64,000 nucleotides of DNA, taken from assembly GCA_018613055.1 (NCBI GenBank), contig JAGGQZ010000020.1, forward strand, positions 124,001-188,000, given 5' to 3'. A model generated the notes under the pieces. It worked only from the letters and a program-made list of their open reading frames with translations. It was not told the origin of the DNA and searched no databases. Below, piece after piece: positions 26,801 through 33,424 of this stretch (the first letter of the stretch is position 1; every line of letters starts with the position of its first letter). This DNA is from Chryseobacterium sp. ISL-80 (GTDB lineage Bacteria; Bacillota; Bacilli; Bacillales; Cytobacillaceae). Both the position numbers and the translations under genes were made by a program.

Positions 26801-26962
26801 TTCCCGTTCTTTTTCGAGTACGAGTTCTTCTTTTGAAAAACTAGCTGGTTTCTGTGTGGTTGCAATGGCTAGCTGTGATGAAAAGGTCGAAAATACCATG
26901 ATGAAGGCCAGTATTACCGCTGAAAGCTTCCTTGCAGTCTTCTTCTTCGATAATCTTCCCAA
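17846..26962 (-). CDS. Giant secreted modular S8 subtilase with five amidotransferase-like modules
   Basis: 3038 residues. A signal peptide (about 1-35) is followed by an acidic linker and an I9-type propeptide (about 115-222). The S8 protease domain has Asp260 (IMDSGVDG), His302 (GHGTHVAGT), Asn399 (AAGNDG) and Ser481 (SGTSMATPH). CnaB/carboxypeptidase-regulatory-like domains lead to a PQQ-type propeller (about 711-1065) with seven TGEELW-like blades. Five modules start near 1229, 1604, 1976, 2349 and 2729. Each has a Rossmann-like, amidotransferase-like domain of about 205 residues; the first four are followed by two beta domains. Shared motifs are HPI-x2-G, YSG and LLxS. I see no cysteine, so no amidotransferase nucleophile. 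A final Ig-like domain has no LPxTG. The start is TTG with AGGGGGTG upstream. Bacillopeptidase F is the nearest known type. Confidence 0.9.
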   Translation of the reverse strand: MGRLSKKKTARKLSAVILAFIMVFSTFSSQLAIATTQKPASFSKEELVLEKEREKEHESSKTTENKTASADDKELTNLLDGLGIEPPPLKGDKQTAAEKEKDKEAVLLKALEKKQEIDVIIRMKEQPDLNKIYPQVKEKKSRAEKIKSIQDHLKEKADNSQKGLQQALSAMETKGKAKKKETLWIINGITASVTKEALDELKKREDIAEISLDETLSLPEVTVEESPPRLPEWGLEKIHATNVWGKYGLKGEGIVVGIMDSGVDGNHEALKQNYRGRDGSHQYSWIDLSGQGYKTPNDGFGHGTHVAGTAVGGGAGEPIGVAPEAEWIAAKIFNDGGSTTLSAIHQAFQWFMAPGGDPSKAPDVVNNSWGNANTYNLEFYEDVKAWVSAGIFPAFAAGNDGPGSQTIGSPGSFPETFAVGATDIYDQTAYFSSRGPVFWKDENGNEQRLIKPDISAPGHKIYSAWPSQRNEGKYNTISGTSMATPHVTGAIALLLQANPGLTVDQIKETLKQTARVEPHMGTLPNDSYGSGIINIYQAVTETAFAGELAGKLTDKDGKPLPGKLEIAEEGLSYDIGKEGSFKFKIREGSHHVKVTSFGYKDLESTIQLKKGETESVNWVLENADTFSVKGSVSNEEGETIPYAFVRVKGTPLSTYRTDAGGKFEIKNLPAGKYALQISGEGITGQAKEIEVSKNLSLELKVKANASQTNKEWSMANGNMHRNAVSGNAIDLDALVEGWNYDTTGKGQILFSTPATAKGKLILVTDSGSVIAVDTITGKELWTVKIGSSNRSSPTIEGDKVYLSGGQDGKIYALDLKSGSIIWTANTGAIGVYESPLYIDGTLFVASDLGEQAKLIALNAETGEKKWSVELGAPAYFGPSAGDGMLFIGSYDNQKLRGLSVEDGSEVWSKTLVNEGVASKPVYDKGTLFVAGTNFNTEGGTLYALDAKTGEEKWKAGGIGDTQAGSPIVYEDIVVIGSAVQLALRAFDAKTGEELWNNRAVGTTLNNGSVSANGLLFFAGTSGNLSVLDVYTGERLKDFSLPVYSTSGIPILPGQVFVPYQNGVQSYNSPASVKGALKDTSGNAIQGTVTVAETGNSIETDKNGAFLLEQTPGDYTIRISSYGKKQITEQVELSSGYVLTKDYELKDAAKGSFSIQVKDQRTGRPVEGAGVELKESPVKGKTDSKGVFSQEEVFEGTFIASISMNGFKSGSKEIVVKAGENTDMTFELQPIDIAVLNDYKGEITTLLNVNGYTAEEREWDVAGEIGRYKVVYLNGGYGSDGIKPTEAQFKELVEKAEANHVSIIFTDQWGGNYGSIHHLKDFYNNPKELGHDYDVGDIRIQVEAEHPIFKGYKAGDRINVLEKNADFAWFNQYSGRTIGKIGSTDLGFVGSGVAYNAVSENSAHLLLSSHATVPWESSKAWLRGQQQILFNSIDYLYNTKYGMVTGTITNSTGQPIEASIEVVETGVKAKTDENGSFALFHDEGTFKLEVRSKGLGSKSETITVANGSPASVQIALGESEKGVLEGIVKDSVSGMELSDVLVSVKNQTGETVEQVKTTANGRYTISGLAEEVFEITFSKDGYITNKQSIDVARHTGDLDIKINPMPSVGVVGDYYSTEKSFKALFKEIGVEVRDVQPADLSEKMNEFDVIFFNDPSSSAINDEMFAAADKAQTSLIFGDAVWGGGIKQLVSYRNDPKELKTIRKTTEAAQYKVLEEHPIFNGAKDGELLEILSPAASYIGYFKDYSGYPLAEIKHEGSDASHGLGIAYKPRTARSAELLMSGHGFGYYHGAKDYTEEGKQLLINSVLWAANVEYPVISGKVVDEQGIPLKADIKVKGQPFQTQSSSEDGGFTIAILPGEYDIEISAYGYSAQTLKAKAEVDSEPKEIRLSPAENVGMISGTVEDSKDGNALEGAKITILGKPREAVTNLQGQYVISKVEPGDYTARIEKDGYVRQDVSLKVTDQQKVSLKVKLRPSPTIGVIVDLTASGTSYKQYLEERGYKVMYLNYQDIDKLDEVDVVFANSDYAPSLVPSKEDFLAFQKALDEKRKSVIWTGQAGGRGSIRYLQEFNQDPKTIFEHNNKAGAQGAVLEDHPLTKEFNIGDTVKIPGKSGYYYGFDGYSGKTVVDFSHTATGEKGSMVAYKGRTIDSVEILLANMTISHVFKPNDSFDPARERLLNNALNWALDEKVALVGELHGTVQNETGPVMASIKVKETGKTYHTDDKGNFFAAFEEGTYSLTVEAFGHEPKDFTVTITNGKAVSEAFVIKPVNSGILAGKMVDASTKDEIPGAKIEVIGTPVTVKTNEEGNYQTTLPADTYEVRVIATGYSPIYQSVEITEGQQTDFNASLIESEKIAILANPAQKDRIMPFLEENGYDLELYPYTEYERLIENLQNYKAVIVNDTSYTMKEDRFKAMVEKANENEVSMIFTANYGGTIGDLSDAYGDPESLERSYVDKELNLKVAENHPILKGFNKGDEVQLLVNPKGVVQYSVYSNYSGTTLASLTNPEKGELGSTIGYKFSSSNSVHILLSALQISAYGHPNDRWTENAKKVYLNAIDYALTASQGEITGEVKDSQGKPIAGALVSIEGTSLKTTTNKAGQYKFGIGVGEYNLKVQARGFKEQTKEAKVEDVGSSVDLHFTLEAIDGTDLKGAITSKKSKEPVAGAELILIPKDEPDFKTESSANGDGTYQIKDLLPGDYTLQVIAEGYLQESFEFTIGSDNLEFNLELNPFEAAVLGDVNGAISNLLNEQKLYAEEIGWDILGNVGKYEVILVNTNKGTSEQFQQLIEESDENKTSLVFTGTWGVEEGSIPMLNELVGSPEIDKQGYNEGAVYIDGVDGHPIFDGIRFDENGLVKIHTAKSPYSTFKNYSGVPLSSLYIDSERKGDSIEFEFRSKEHMHLLMSSFAVTNMIGPDYGWTKNGRNLFVNALRWSKDAEQETPEEPLWEQEEMMVKGEPALVKGTAAKGTSVNIYEKHGNEIILIETVKTGRDGTFQAELKLDNGTHTLIAESENFAGKTKAIKTMKLIVTGKPEKKDKAS

Positions 26963-27119
26963 GTTTCTTGCACCCCCTGAAAATTTGATTACCGAAGGAA
27001 TACTGCAAAATATTGTAAAAACCTTTAATTATTTTGAATATTTATACTTTTCAGATTAAAATGATTAAAAAGCATTACTTCCCCGATGGAAAATATAGTA
27101 AATAAGTAATAGCCTGGGC

Positions 27120-27145
27120 AAAAATAAAAGACCATCTAATGGTCT
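27120..27145 (-). terminator. Intrinsic terminator
   Basis: On the minus strand AGACCATT and AATGGTCT-type arms (AGACCAT/ATGGTCT) are followed by TTTATTTTTG, ten bases past the stop of the Clp-N/GNAT gene. Confidence 0.8.
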
Positions 27146-27154
27146 CAATTGCGG

Positions 27155-28000
27155 TCAAAAGTCATTGGCGGGAATGACTTTAGCGTTGCAGGTCTTTTCA
27201 TAAAATTCAATAGGCCCCGCTTGATCAATGATAATTTCTTTGTACCCCATCTTGCTCATTTCTTCCAGGCAAAAATGCAACAAGGACTCTCCAATACCCT
27301 CTGCTCTTTTGTTTTTTCCCACACCCATCGGTCCAAAAAATCCTGGCTTTTGAATATCAAAAGCTGCAAACCCTACGATCTCCTCCCCATCCTGGTCAAA
27401 GGCAACATATATGGATGATTTCTGCAGTGCTATGGCTTCCTGGATAGATTCCATCCATCTGGACCCAAATTCTTCATGGATGAATCGTATCAATTTTTCC
27501 CCATCCTGATTACTTAACATCTTGATATATTTGTATTTTCCTCCGGTAGAAGCGTACCCTTCCAAAGATAATATCATGTCCCTTGAACTGGTAGCTATAT
27601 TCAAAAGAGAACTTGCCTGATCCCTGGTTAATAATCCTTCTATTTGCCCTGTCTTGATCAGTGCTTTCAGGACATGTCCCTCATTGAGAAAAATTTGGTT
27701 GTAGTTTTTCATATAGTTGACCGCTTGCCGGAGTACTAGTTTAGTTGATGGACAAACTGGCAGATTAAATGATTGGCAGAACTCATATGGCATGGTTTCT
27801 TCATGGGGAATTAAAGATTTCCTCACAAATGAAGGGTCAATTCCACTTTTCTGCTTTGCCTCCCATACCGGGAACGAACCATCATTCAGACAGCCAAGCA
27901 ATAGATGACCCGGCAAAATGCATGGACTAAAAGAATCCTCTCGCTCTTTTTCCGCAATTTCCAAGACTTTATTCATTTGTTCAGTAAGTTTCAACTGCAT
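27155..28000 (-). CDS. Clp N-terminal domain fused to GNAT acetyltransferase
   Basis: 281 residues. Residues 1-140 show the two half-repeats of the Clp R (N) domain: KLTEQMNKVLEIAEKE and ILPGHLLLGCL, then TKLVLRQAVNYM and LNEGHVLKALI. This domain normally receives substrates or adaptors on ClpA/ClpC. Residues 150-281 are a GNAT fold with IVGFAAFDI, the acetyl-CoA loop as GVGKNKRAEGIGESLL, and YEKTCNA near the end. There is no AAA+ ATPase part. AAGGGGGAGG precedes the ATG. Substrate unknown; the R domain could recruit proteins for acetylation, which is speculative. Confidence 0.8.
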   Translation of the reverse strand: MQLKLTEQMNKVLEIAEKEREDSFSPCILPGHLLLGCLNDGSFPVWEAKQKSGIDPSFVRKSLIPHEETMPYEFCQSFNLPVCPSTKLVLRQAVNYMKNYNQIFLNEGHVLKALIKTGQIEGLLTRDQASSLLNIATSSRDMILSLEGYASTGGKYKYIKMLSNQDGEKLIRFIHEEFGSRWMESIQEAIALQKSSIYVAFDQDGEEIVGFAAFDIQKPGFFGPMGVGKNKRAEGIGESLLHFCLEEMSKMGYKEIIIDQAGPIEFYEKTCNAKVIPANDF

Positions 28001-28060
28001 TCTGCCTCCCCCTTCACCATTTTTATCGAGTGCTTAATTAATAAGAGAAGGTTATTAGAT

Positions 28061-29026
28061 TTACGCACTTATTTTCAGGTTTTCATCTTTTCTTCTAAGC
28101 GTAGAGTAACTGTGTAATGCCATTCCTAGCATGACAAGCACTATACCTGCCCGGGATAAAGGAGATGGCAGCGGCATCGAAAGGATTAAATATTCACCAG
28201 CTAACGCAAAGAGCACCTCCATTGACTGGGTCGCTTCGACACCGGCAAGCTTGGACATATTCCCCCGCACTAAATCTGTTGCCCTGAAAAACAACACGGT
28301 AGCGATTACTCCTGAGGCAATGGCTACAAGGAGGGATTGCAGGCTTTGGCTCATGGACGGAGGTCCCTCCGTAACATAACCGAAAACAGCAAGACAGAGC
28401 CAGAATGGCAGGCTGGCCAGGGTCATGCCAAGCACTCGCTGATAGGCATCAAGACTTCCATTGGTAACATCCATCATTTTTCGATTGCCAAGTGGATAAG
28501 CAAAAGATGCAATCAATACTGGAATCACTCCAAGCAATACCATATGGAGAGGAATCTGCCGTGCATGCTCGATCTGCATCAACAGGATGCCCATTAAGAT
28601 GACAACGGACATCCCAAGTCCTTTAAAAGGAATTTTCCCTCTGACAGCTACTAAACCATCGTTAGTCTGCTTTCTTTCATAAAACAGGGGACTGAGAAAA
28701 GCACCAGATATAATCGTGATTTGCCAAGTACCTGCAATCAGCCATCCAGGTGAATAGGCAGCCGCATATGTCAGTGGTGCATAAAACAGGACAAATCCAA
28801 TAAAGCTCCATAAAAACCATGGAAATGGATTTTGTTTTATATGCTGGAGTAATGGTTTTAAGTTCTTCCTTGCGGCTACTATTGCCAGCAGGAACGGGAC
28901 CATGAATATGTATCTTAATGAAGCACTCCAAATCCAGCTTCCACCTGATAATTCCATTGACTGATTAAGGACGAAGGTAAAAGCAAAAAAGAAGGCAGCT
29001 AGAACACCTAACAAAATTGGACCCAT
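28061..29026 (-). CDS. DMT-superfamily (EamA/EmrE-type) efflux transporter
   Basis: About 321 residues with ten predicted membrane helices in two homologous halves, the layout of drug/metabolite transporters; the middle PVLIASFAYPLGNRKM and the second-half KLAGVEATQSMEVLFA are typical of the 'multidrug resistance efflux transporter' branch. Two in-frame ATGs exist; 29026 has GGAAG seven bases upstream and is preferred over 29041. Substrate unknown. Transcribed with, and 60 bp upstream of, the Clp-N/GNAT gene. Confidence 0.8.
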   Translation of the reverse strand: MGPILLGVLAAFFFAFTFVLNQSMELSGGSWIWSASLRYIFMVPFLLAIVAARKNLKPLLQHIKQNPFPWFLWSFIGFVLFYAPLTYAAAYSPGWLIAGTWQITIISGAFLSPLFYERKQTNDGLVAVRGKIPFKGLGMSVVILMGILLMQIEHARQIPLHMVLLGVIPVLIASFAYPLGNRKMMDVTNGSLDAYQRVLGMTLASLPFWLCLAVFGYVTEGPPSMSQSLQSLLVAIASGVIATVLFFRATDLVRGNMSKLAGVEATQSMEVLFALAGEYLILSMPLPSPLSRAGIVLVMLGMALHSYSTLRRKDENLKISA

Positions 29027-29100
29027 TTGTTCACTTCCCATTCTTGATTCGGAATCTTTTTCAATCTATCATACTATCTCAACCCAAGTTTTTCCACACG

Positions 29101-29128
29101 AAAAAACAGACACCTGGTATCCCAGGTG
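29101..29128 (-). terminator. Intrinsic terminator of the RDD gene
   Basis: On the minus strand CACCTGG pairs with CCAGGTG, followed by TCTGTTTTTT. Confidence 0.8.
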
Positions 29129-29145
29129 CCTCAAGTGCAAAGGTC

Positions 29146-29568
29146 TTAATGTTCATAGTTTATTTCATCCGGTTTTTCATAGGTTACATATGTTCCCGCA
29201 ATAAAATCATGAATCGCTCTTTTATCCTGGCGCAATCCTACCATGAAGGCACTGACAATGACCCCAATCCCCAATGTCAAAAGATAAACAAGCCCCGCGA
29301 CAACTGTACGCATCAGCATCGTACCAAAACCAAGCTTTTCGCCATTCACCTTCGCAATTCTTACTCCTACAATCTTCTTTCCAACGGTATACCCTGACCA
29401 TATTACTGGCACTAGAACAGTGTATAGCAGGTTGATTGTGGAAGTAAATGCGTTATCTTCCGCGTTGCCTGTTATCAGGTAACTAATGAGTGAAAGTGGT
29501 ACACCGATGATCAAACCATCCAAGATTGCTGCTCCTAGCCTCACCCAAAAACCTGCTGGTCTGCCCAT
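29146..29568 (-). CDS. RDD-family membrane protein
   Basis: 140 residues. The RDD hallmarks are visible: an Arg in WVRLGAAILDGLI (first helix with the D), GYTVGKKIVGVRIAKVNG in the loop, and DKRAIHDFIAGTYV near the C-terminus. Three to four membrane helices. Some RDD proteins act as Na+/H+ antiporters, but the function of this one is not known. The ATG at 29568 has AGGAGGG six bases upstream. Confidence 0.88.
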   Translation of the reverse strand: MGRPAGFWVRLGAAILDGLIIGVPLSLISYLITGNAEDNAFTSTINLLYTVLVPVIWSGYTVGKKIVGVRIAKVNGEKLGFGTMLMRTVVAGLVYLLTLGIGVIVSAFMVGLRQDKRAIHDFIAGTYVTYEKPDEINYEH

Positions 29569-29730
29569 AACATTCCCTCCTAGAAGTAAATGAATCCACT
29601 GTTTTTTACACATGAGAATGCATTGAGCGGATTCTTGTGGTCATACATATTAATACTTAATGCAAATATGGATTATTTATTCTTATTTGTTTGGCTCTGC
29701 CGGTCTAATTGCTTATTACCATCAGTCCAT

Positions 29731-30753
29731 TCATGTTTTTCTTTTTTGGTACTGATCGATCAAATCATCAAGCCTTTTGAGCTGAAAGGTGTAGTCATAA
29801 ATAGCTGAACCGATAATCGTAAGACGCAGTCTGTCATTTCGCTCCATTTCCTTATCCTCCATGATCGATTCAAGGAAATATCCGCTTTCCTGGACAATAG
29901 GATCTACATTAACTTCCTTGATCTTGCCAGAGTATTTCAGGAGAATCAGTTCATGGTATTGGATCAGTTCTTCAAGATGATCATCAAACTCGCTGGTCTC
30001 CTCCGACTGTGGCCGGATTTGAAAGAAATGGTCCTCCACGATATCAAGAAGTCTCAATCCGTGGTGAAGACAAGCAAGCATTTGCTTGAAAACTACCAGT
30101 TCCCTCACATCCAGAGATTTGACCTTTGATATTTTCTCTCTCTCTTCGTCGAGTATTTTATATAGTTCTTCCAATTTGGCAATATCTTTTCGCACTTGAA
30201 CCCACTGTGTCTTAAATGTCTTTTCAGTAAGTTCATTGGATATTGCTGTCCTGATCAGCAATGACAATGTTTTAAAGCTGCTATCCATTTTTTCGGTGAA
30301 ATTTTTATTGAAATTAGGCGGATAAACGGTGAGGTTCACGAGAAATGCCGATCCCATTCCTACAAGGACTATCAAAAACTTATTGGCGGCTGTAATGATA
30401 CCTTCAAACTCCTGGGAACTCATCATGATCAAGACCGTAATAACTGTTAAGGATATTGAACTTTCCATTTTAAGCTTCAGACTAATGATGATGACAATCA
30501 TTGTTACCAGGCCGATGACAACAGGGTTGTTTCCGAATAAGTATATGGAGGCCACTGCGATGATTGCACCGACTAAATTAGCCTGGAATTGCTCTAACAC
30601 TTGTTTCCAGGAGCGATAAATCGACGGCTGGATCGTAAATGTCGCTGCAATGGCCGCAAAAACCGGCGGCTCTAATCCAATCCATTTTGTTATGTATAAG
30701 GCCAGGGCTACTGCGATTCCTGTTTTCAGCACTCTTGGACCTAAAGTAATCAT
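29731..30753 (-). CDS. FUSC-like aromatic acid exporter family protein
   Basis: 340 residues. The N-terminal 140 residues hold about five or six membrane helices with TGIAVALALYITKWIGLEPPVFAAIAATF, the opening seen in ArAE/FUSC-type exporters of Bacillus. The C-terminal 200 residues are cytoplasmic, charged and helical (for example ISKVKSLDVRELVVFKQMLACLHHG split around a kink). AAAGTGGG precedes the ATG. Substrate unknown. It is divergent from the beta-helix gene at 30934. Confidence 0.8.
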   Translation of the reverse strand: MITLGPRVLKTGIAVALALYITKWIGLEPPVFAAIAATFTIQPSIYRSWKQVLEQFQANLVGAIIAVASIYLFGNNPVVIGLVTMIVIIISLKLKMESSISLTVITVLIMMSSQEFEGIITAANKFLIVLVGMGSAFLVNLTVYPPNFNKNFTEKMDSSFKTLSLLIRTAISNELTEKTFKTQWVQVRKDIAKLEELYKILDEEREKISKVKSLDVRELVVFKQMLACLHHGLRLLDIVEDHFFQIRPQSEETSEFDDHLEELIQYHELILLKYSGKIKEVNVDPIVQESGYFLESIMEDKEMERNDRLRLTIIGSAIYDYTFQLKRLDDLIDQYQKRKT

Positions 30754-30933
30754 GGAAAACCCACTTTCTTTTAAAAGAAAATTTATCTATTCTATCATTA
30801 CCTTGATAGGCAGGATAGAAACTCATTGGGGCTAAACACTCTCTTAAATATCATGTTTTTAACAGACAAAGAGGTTATCCTTCCCTTTATCGGGAATAAT
30901 ATTCTAGCAGCTTTTTTAAAAGGTGGGAACAAG

Positions 30934-32613
30934 ATGCTGAAATTAGAACGAAATCATGACCCCAGGAAAAATGCTGAATTGATCTCACGCATAACCGGGA
31001 AAAACTTATCGACGGATCAATTGATCAGTGAAACAAACCAATTATTCAGGGAAGCCAGCGAGGATTACAAACCTCTATTAATGGATTCGAATAAAAATCT
31101 ATCATCCTTTTTCACTAATTTCCGGAATAGCGTGAGGAGAGTATTCCAGACTAAATCAGCCTTCGATGGTTCTGTTCATTATGACACGATCGTTGACGTA
31201 AATGGCAATGTCTTTCCGGAATGGATGGAAAAATTGAATGAAGAGTATAAACATCTGGTTAAAGAAATTAATCGGGAGGTTCATATTGAAGACTTCGGAG
31301 CGGTCGGAGATGGTATGACAGATAATACCGAAGCTTTCAGGATGGCCCTTGGACATGGGCATGTGAAAGTATATGTACCAGAAGGTATATTCATGGTGAA
31401 AGAAATAAAACTGCCATCCTATACAAGCCTTGTCGGCGCCGGAAAAGGAAAAACAGTCATCAAGCTTCACGACTCTGCCCCAAAAGGAAAGAGACTTGTA
31501 ACGAATAAACATCACCGAACGGGAAACCGCAACATTTATGTAAGCGGAATGACACTGGATTGGAATGTTGAACGGCTCGGACATGTTGAAAAAACAAGCA
31601 CGTGGGGAAATCATTCCAGCTGCCTGTTGTATGCAAATGTAAAATACGGCTGGGTAAAAGATGTCGAAGGTATCAACCCCGGGCTTCATTGCTTCGACAT
31701 TTCGTCACCTCTATACAATTACTATGGAGATGGCTATCGGGCAAGGGGCGGAAGTGAATTTATCTGGTTGGACAATCTGACAGGCTTCGGTTTTGGCGAT
31801 GATGGCATTACGACTCATCATAGCGATAACATTTTCATCTCAAATTGCCATATGAGTGATCCAAGCGGTAAAGCACATAAAAAAGGATTTTCGAACTCCA
31901 ACGGAATAGAAATAGACGATGGTTCGAGAAATGTATGGCTATTGAACAACTCAACCACAAGATGCTTTGGCGGAGTTGAAATTAAGGCCCACCATACCTC
32001 TTCTGCCGCAAATAATGTTGTCATCATAGGCCATTTATCGGTGAACGATAATCGCTCCTATAATTTTCGGCATATCGGCCATCACAAGGAGAATGATCCT
32101 GAATCAAAAACTGCCATTAACATAACAGCAGCCAATATCATCTCCATCCATCCGGTTTACACCGAACTATATGCCTATTCAGCACCCAGGGCTATGGTTG
32201 TTTCTGCGTACAAAAACGTGGCCGTCAACCATTTCACTGCAATCGGTGATCCATCGTATGAATATAATGGCGAGCCTGTCTTAGCCGTCCAGTACAGAGC
32301 CCGAAATGTCATGTTGAAAAATATAGAACTACGGGGTTTTTCAACCGCTGGAGCCGACATTAAGGTTTTCGGAGGCAATAATCATGCTGACAATGTGAAA
32401 ATCAGAAATGTGGTCACAACACATTCTGCACCAAAAGCAATAGAAATCGGGAAGGGCGTAACAAAATCTTCAGTTGAGAAGGTTTTTGCTGAGGCTGTTA
32501 ATGGCAGGACAGTTGTACAAATAGCTGAAAATGAGGCCGTGATAAAGGATATTCAATCAAAAGGCTTCAGGCAAAATATCTCGGGCCACTCCGGTAATGA
32601 AATCACAGTTTGA
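30934..32613 (+). CDS. Pectate-lyase-3/GH28-like right-handed beta-helix protein
   Basis: 559 residues. After a helical N-terminal region of about 110 residues comes EDFGAVGDGMTDNTEAF, the signature opening of the Pectate_lyase_3/GH28-related family, then VPEGIFMV and SLVGAGKGKTVI. The rest is beta-helix-like: repeated short strands with N and G turns such as GDDGITTHHSDNIFISN. The fold binds or cleaves polysaccharides in many phage tailspikes and lyases. No signal peptide is evident from the ATG at 30934, which has AAAGGTGGGAA upstream. An upstream in-frame extension to 30826 lacks a good site. Target glycan unknown. Confidence 0.75.
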   Translation: MLKLERNHDPRKNAELISRITGKNLSTDQLISETNQLFREASEDYKPLLMDSNKNLSSFFTNFRNSVRRVFQTKSAFDGSVHYDTIVDVNGNVFPEWMEKLNEEYKHLVKEINREVHIEDFGAVGDGMTDNTEAFRMALGHGHVKVYVPEGIFMVKEIKLPSYTSLVGAGKGKTVIKLHDSAPKGKRLVTNKHHRTGNRNIYVSGMTLDWNVERLGHVEKTSTWGNHSSCLLYANVKYGWVKDVEGINPGLHCFDISSPLYNYYGDGYRARGGSEFIWLDNLTGFGFGDDGITTHHSDNIFISNCHMSDPSGKAHKKGFSNSNGIEIDDGSRNVWLLNNSTTRCFGGVEIKAHHTSSAANNVVIIGHLSVNDNRSYNFRHIGHHKENDPESKTAINITAANIISIHPVYTELYAYSAPRAMVVSAYKNVAVNHFTAIGDPSYEYNGEPVLAVQYRARNVMLKNIELRGFSTAGADIKVFGGNNHADNVKIRNVVTTHSAPKAIEIGKGVTKSSVEKVFAEAVNGRTVVQIAENEAVIKDIQSKGFRQNISGHSGNEITV

Positions 32614-32629
32614 TGATGTGAAACAGAAA

Positions 32630-32654
32630 GAGGAAGCAGCACAACTGCTTCCTC
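32630..32654. terminator. Bidirectional hairpin terminator
   Basis: GAGGAAGCAG pairs with CTGCTTCCTC between two convergent genes; the T tail is better on the minus strand (CTTTCTGTTTC). Confidence 0.65.
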
Positions 32655-32657
32655 CAT

Positions 32658-33404
32658 TCAAGCGAGTACCCATTTATGAATTGCCTGAGCAACCCCGCTT
32701 TCTCGATTCGTACCTGTAACACCATCCGCAGCTTCCTTGACAACATCCTGGGCATTTCCCATCGCGATTCCCAATCCAGCCTCAGTGATCATCGCAATGT
32801 CATTCAGGCTGTCTCCAACTGCCATCACGTTTTCCATTGAAATCCCCAATAATTCGCAGACCTTCTGCAAGCCCTTGGCCTTATTGATTCCTAATGCGTT
32901 GACTTCAATATTTTTCAGACTGGAATTGCTTATTTCAAATAAACCTTTTTCTTTTAATTCTTTTAATACACTTTCCCTGATTTCATCCTCTTCAATATGG
33001 AAACCAAACTTGAGCCACTTTTGTGAAAACAGGTCCTCTGGCATGTTATTCCTCCAAACGTCTTCACTGCTTGTAGCCCAAAAACCAGTTTTATGCTTCC
33101 TGGATAGCTCATACATCCATTGGATATATTCTGTATCGACCGGATTAACTTCAACAAGCTCACCATTTGGTCCCCATATTTCTCCACCGTTAACAGTCAC
33201 AAGATAGGAAGATAATTCGAGGGAGATTACATAATCCCGCGCTGTTTTGAGACTGCGTCCGGTACTGAGTACCACATTCAACCCTCGTTGTTCAGCTTCC
33301 TTGATCGCCTGTCTATTTTCATCTGTAACCTCATGGTTTTCATTGAGGAGAGTACCGTCCATATCTAGTGCAATTAATTTGATAGTTGATTCTTTTCTAT
33401 TCAA
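32658..33404 (-). CDS. Cof-type HAD-IIB phosphatase
   Basis: 248 residues. HAD motif I is LIALDMDGTLL, motif II is VVLSTGRS, and motifs III and IV are the lysine of INKAKGLQKV and GDSLNDIAMI. The C2-type cap in the middle marks the Cof/IIB group, which dephosphorylates sugar phosphates and flavin or pyridoxal precursors. I choose the TTG at 33404 because AGGAGG lies six bases upstream. It starts 20 bp after the STAS gene and is likely in the same operon. Confidence 0.88.
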   Translation of the reverse strand: MNRKESTIKLIALDMDGTLLNENHEVTDENRQAIKEAEQRGLNVVLSTGRSLKTARDYVISLELSSYLVTVNGGEIWGPNGELVEVNPVDTEYIQWMYELSRKHKTGFWATSSEDVWRNNMPEDLFSQKWLKFGFHIEEDEIRESVLKELKEKGLFEISNSSLKNIEVNALGINKAKGLQKVCELLGISMENVMAVGDSLNDIAMITEAGLGIAMGNAQDVVKEAADGVTGTNRESGVAQAIHKWVLA

Positions 33405-33424
33405 ATCGATCCTCCTAAAAAACA

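Noticed and set aside
30826-30933. N-terminal extension of the beta-helix protein
   Set aside because: In frame and partly hydrophobic, but the strong ribosome site precedes the ATG at 30934 and no signal-peptide pattern is present.
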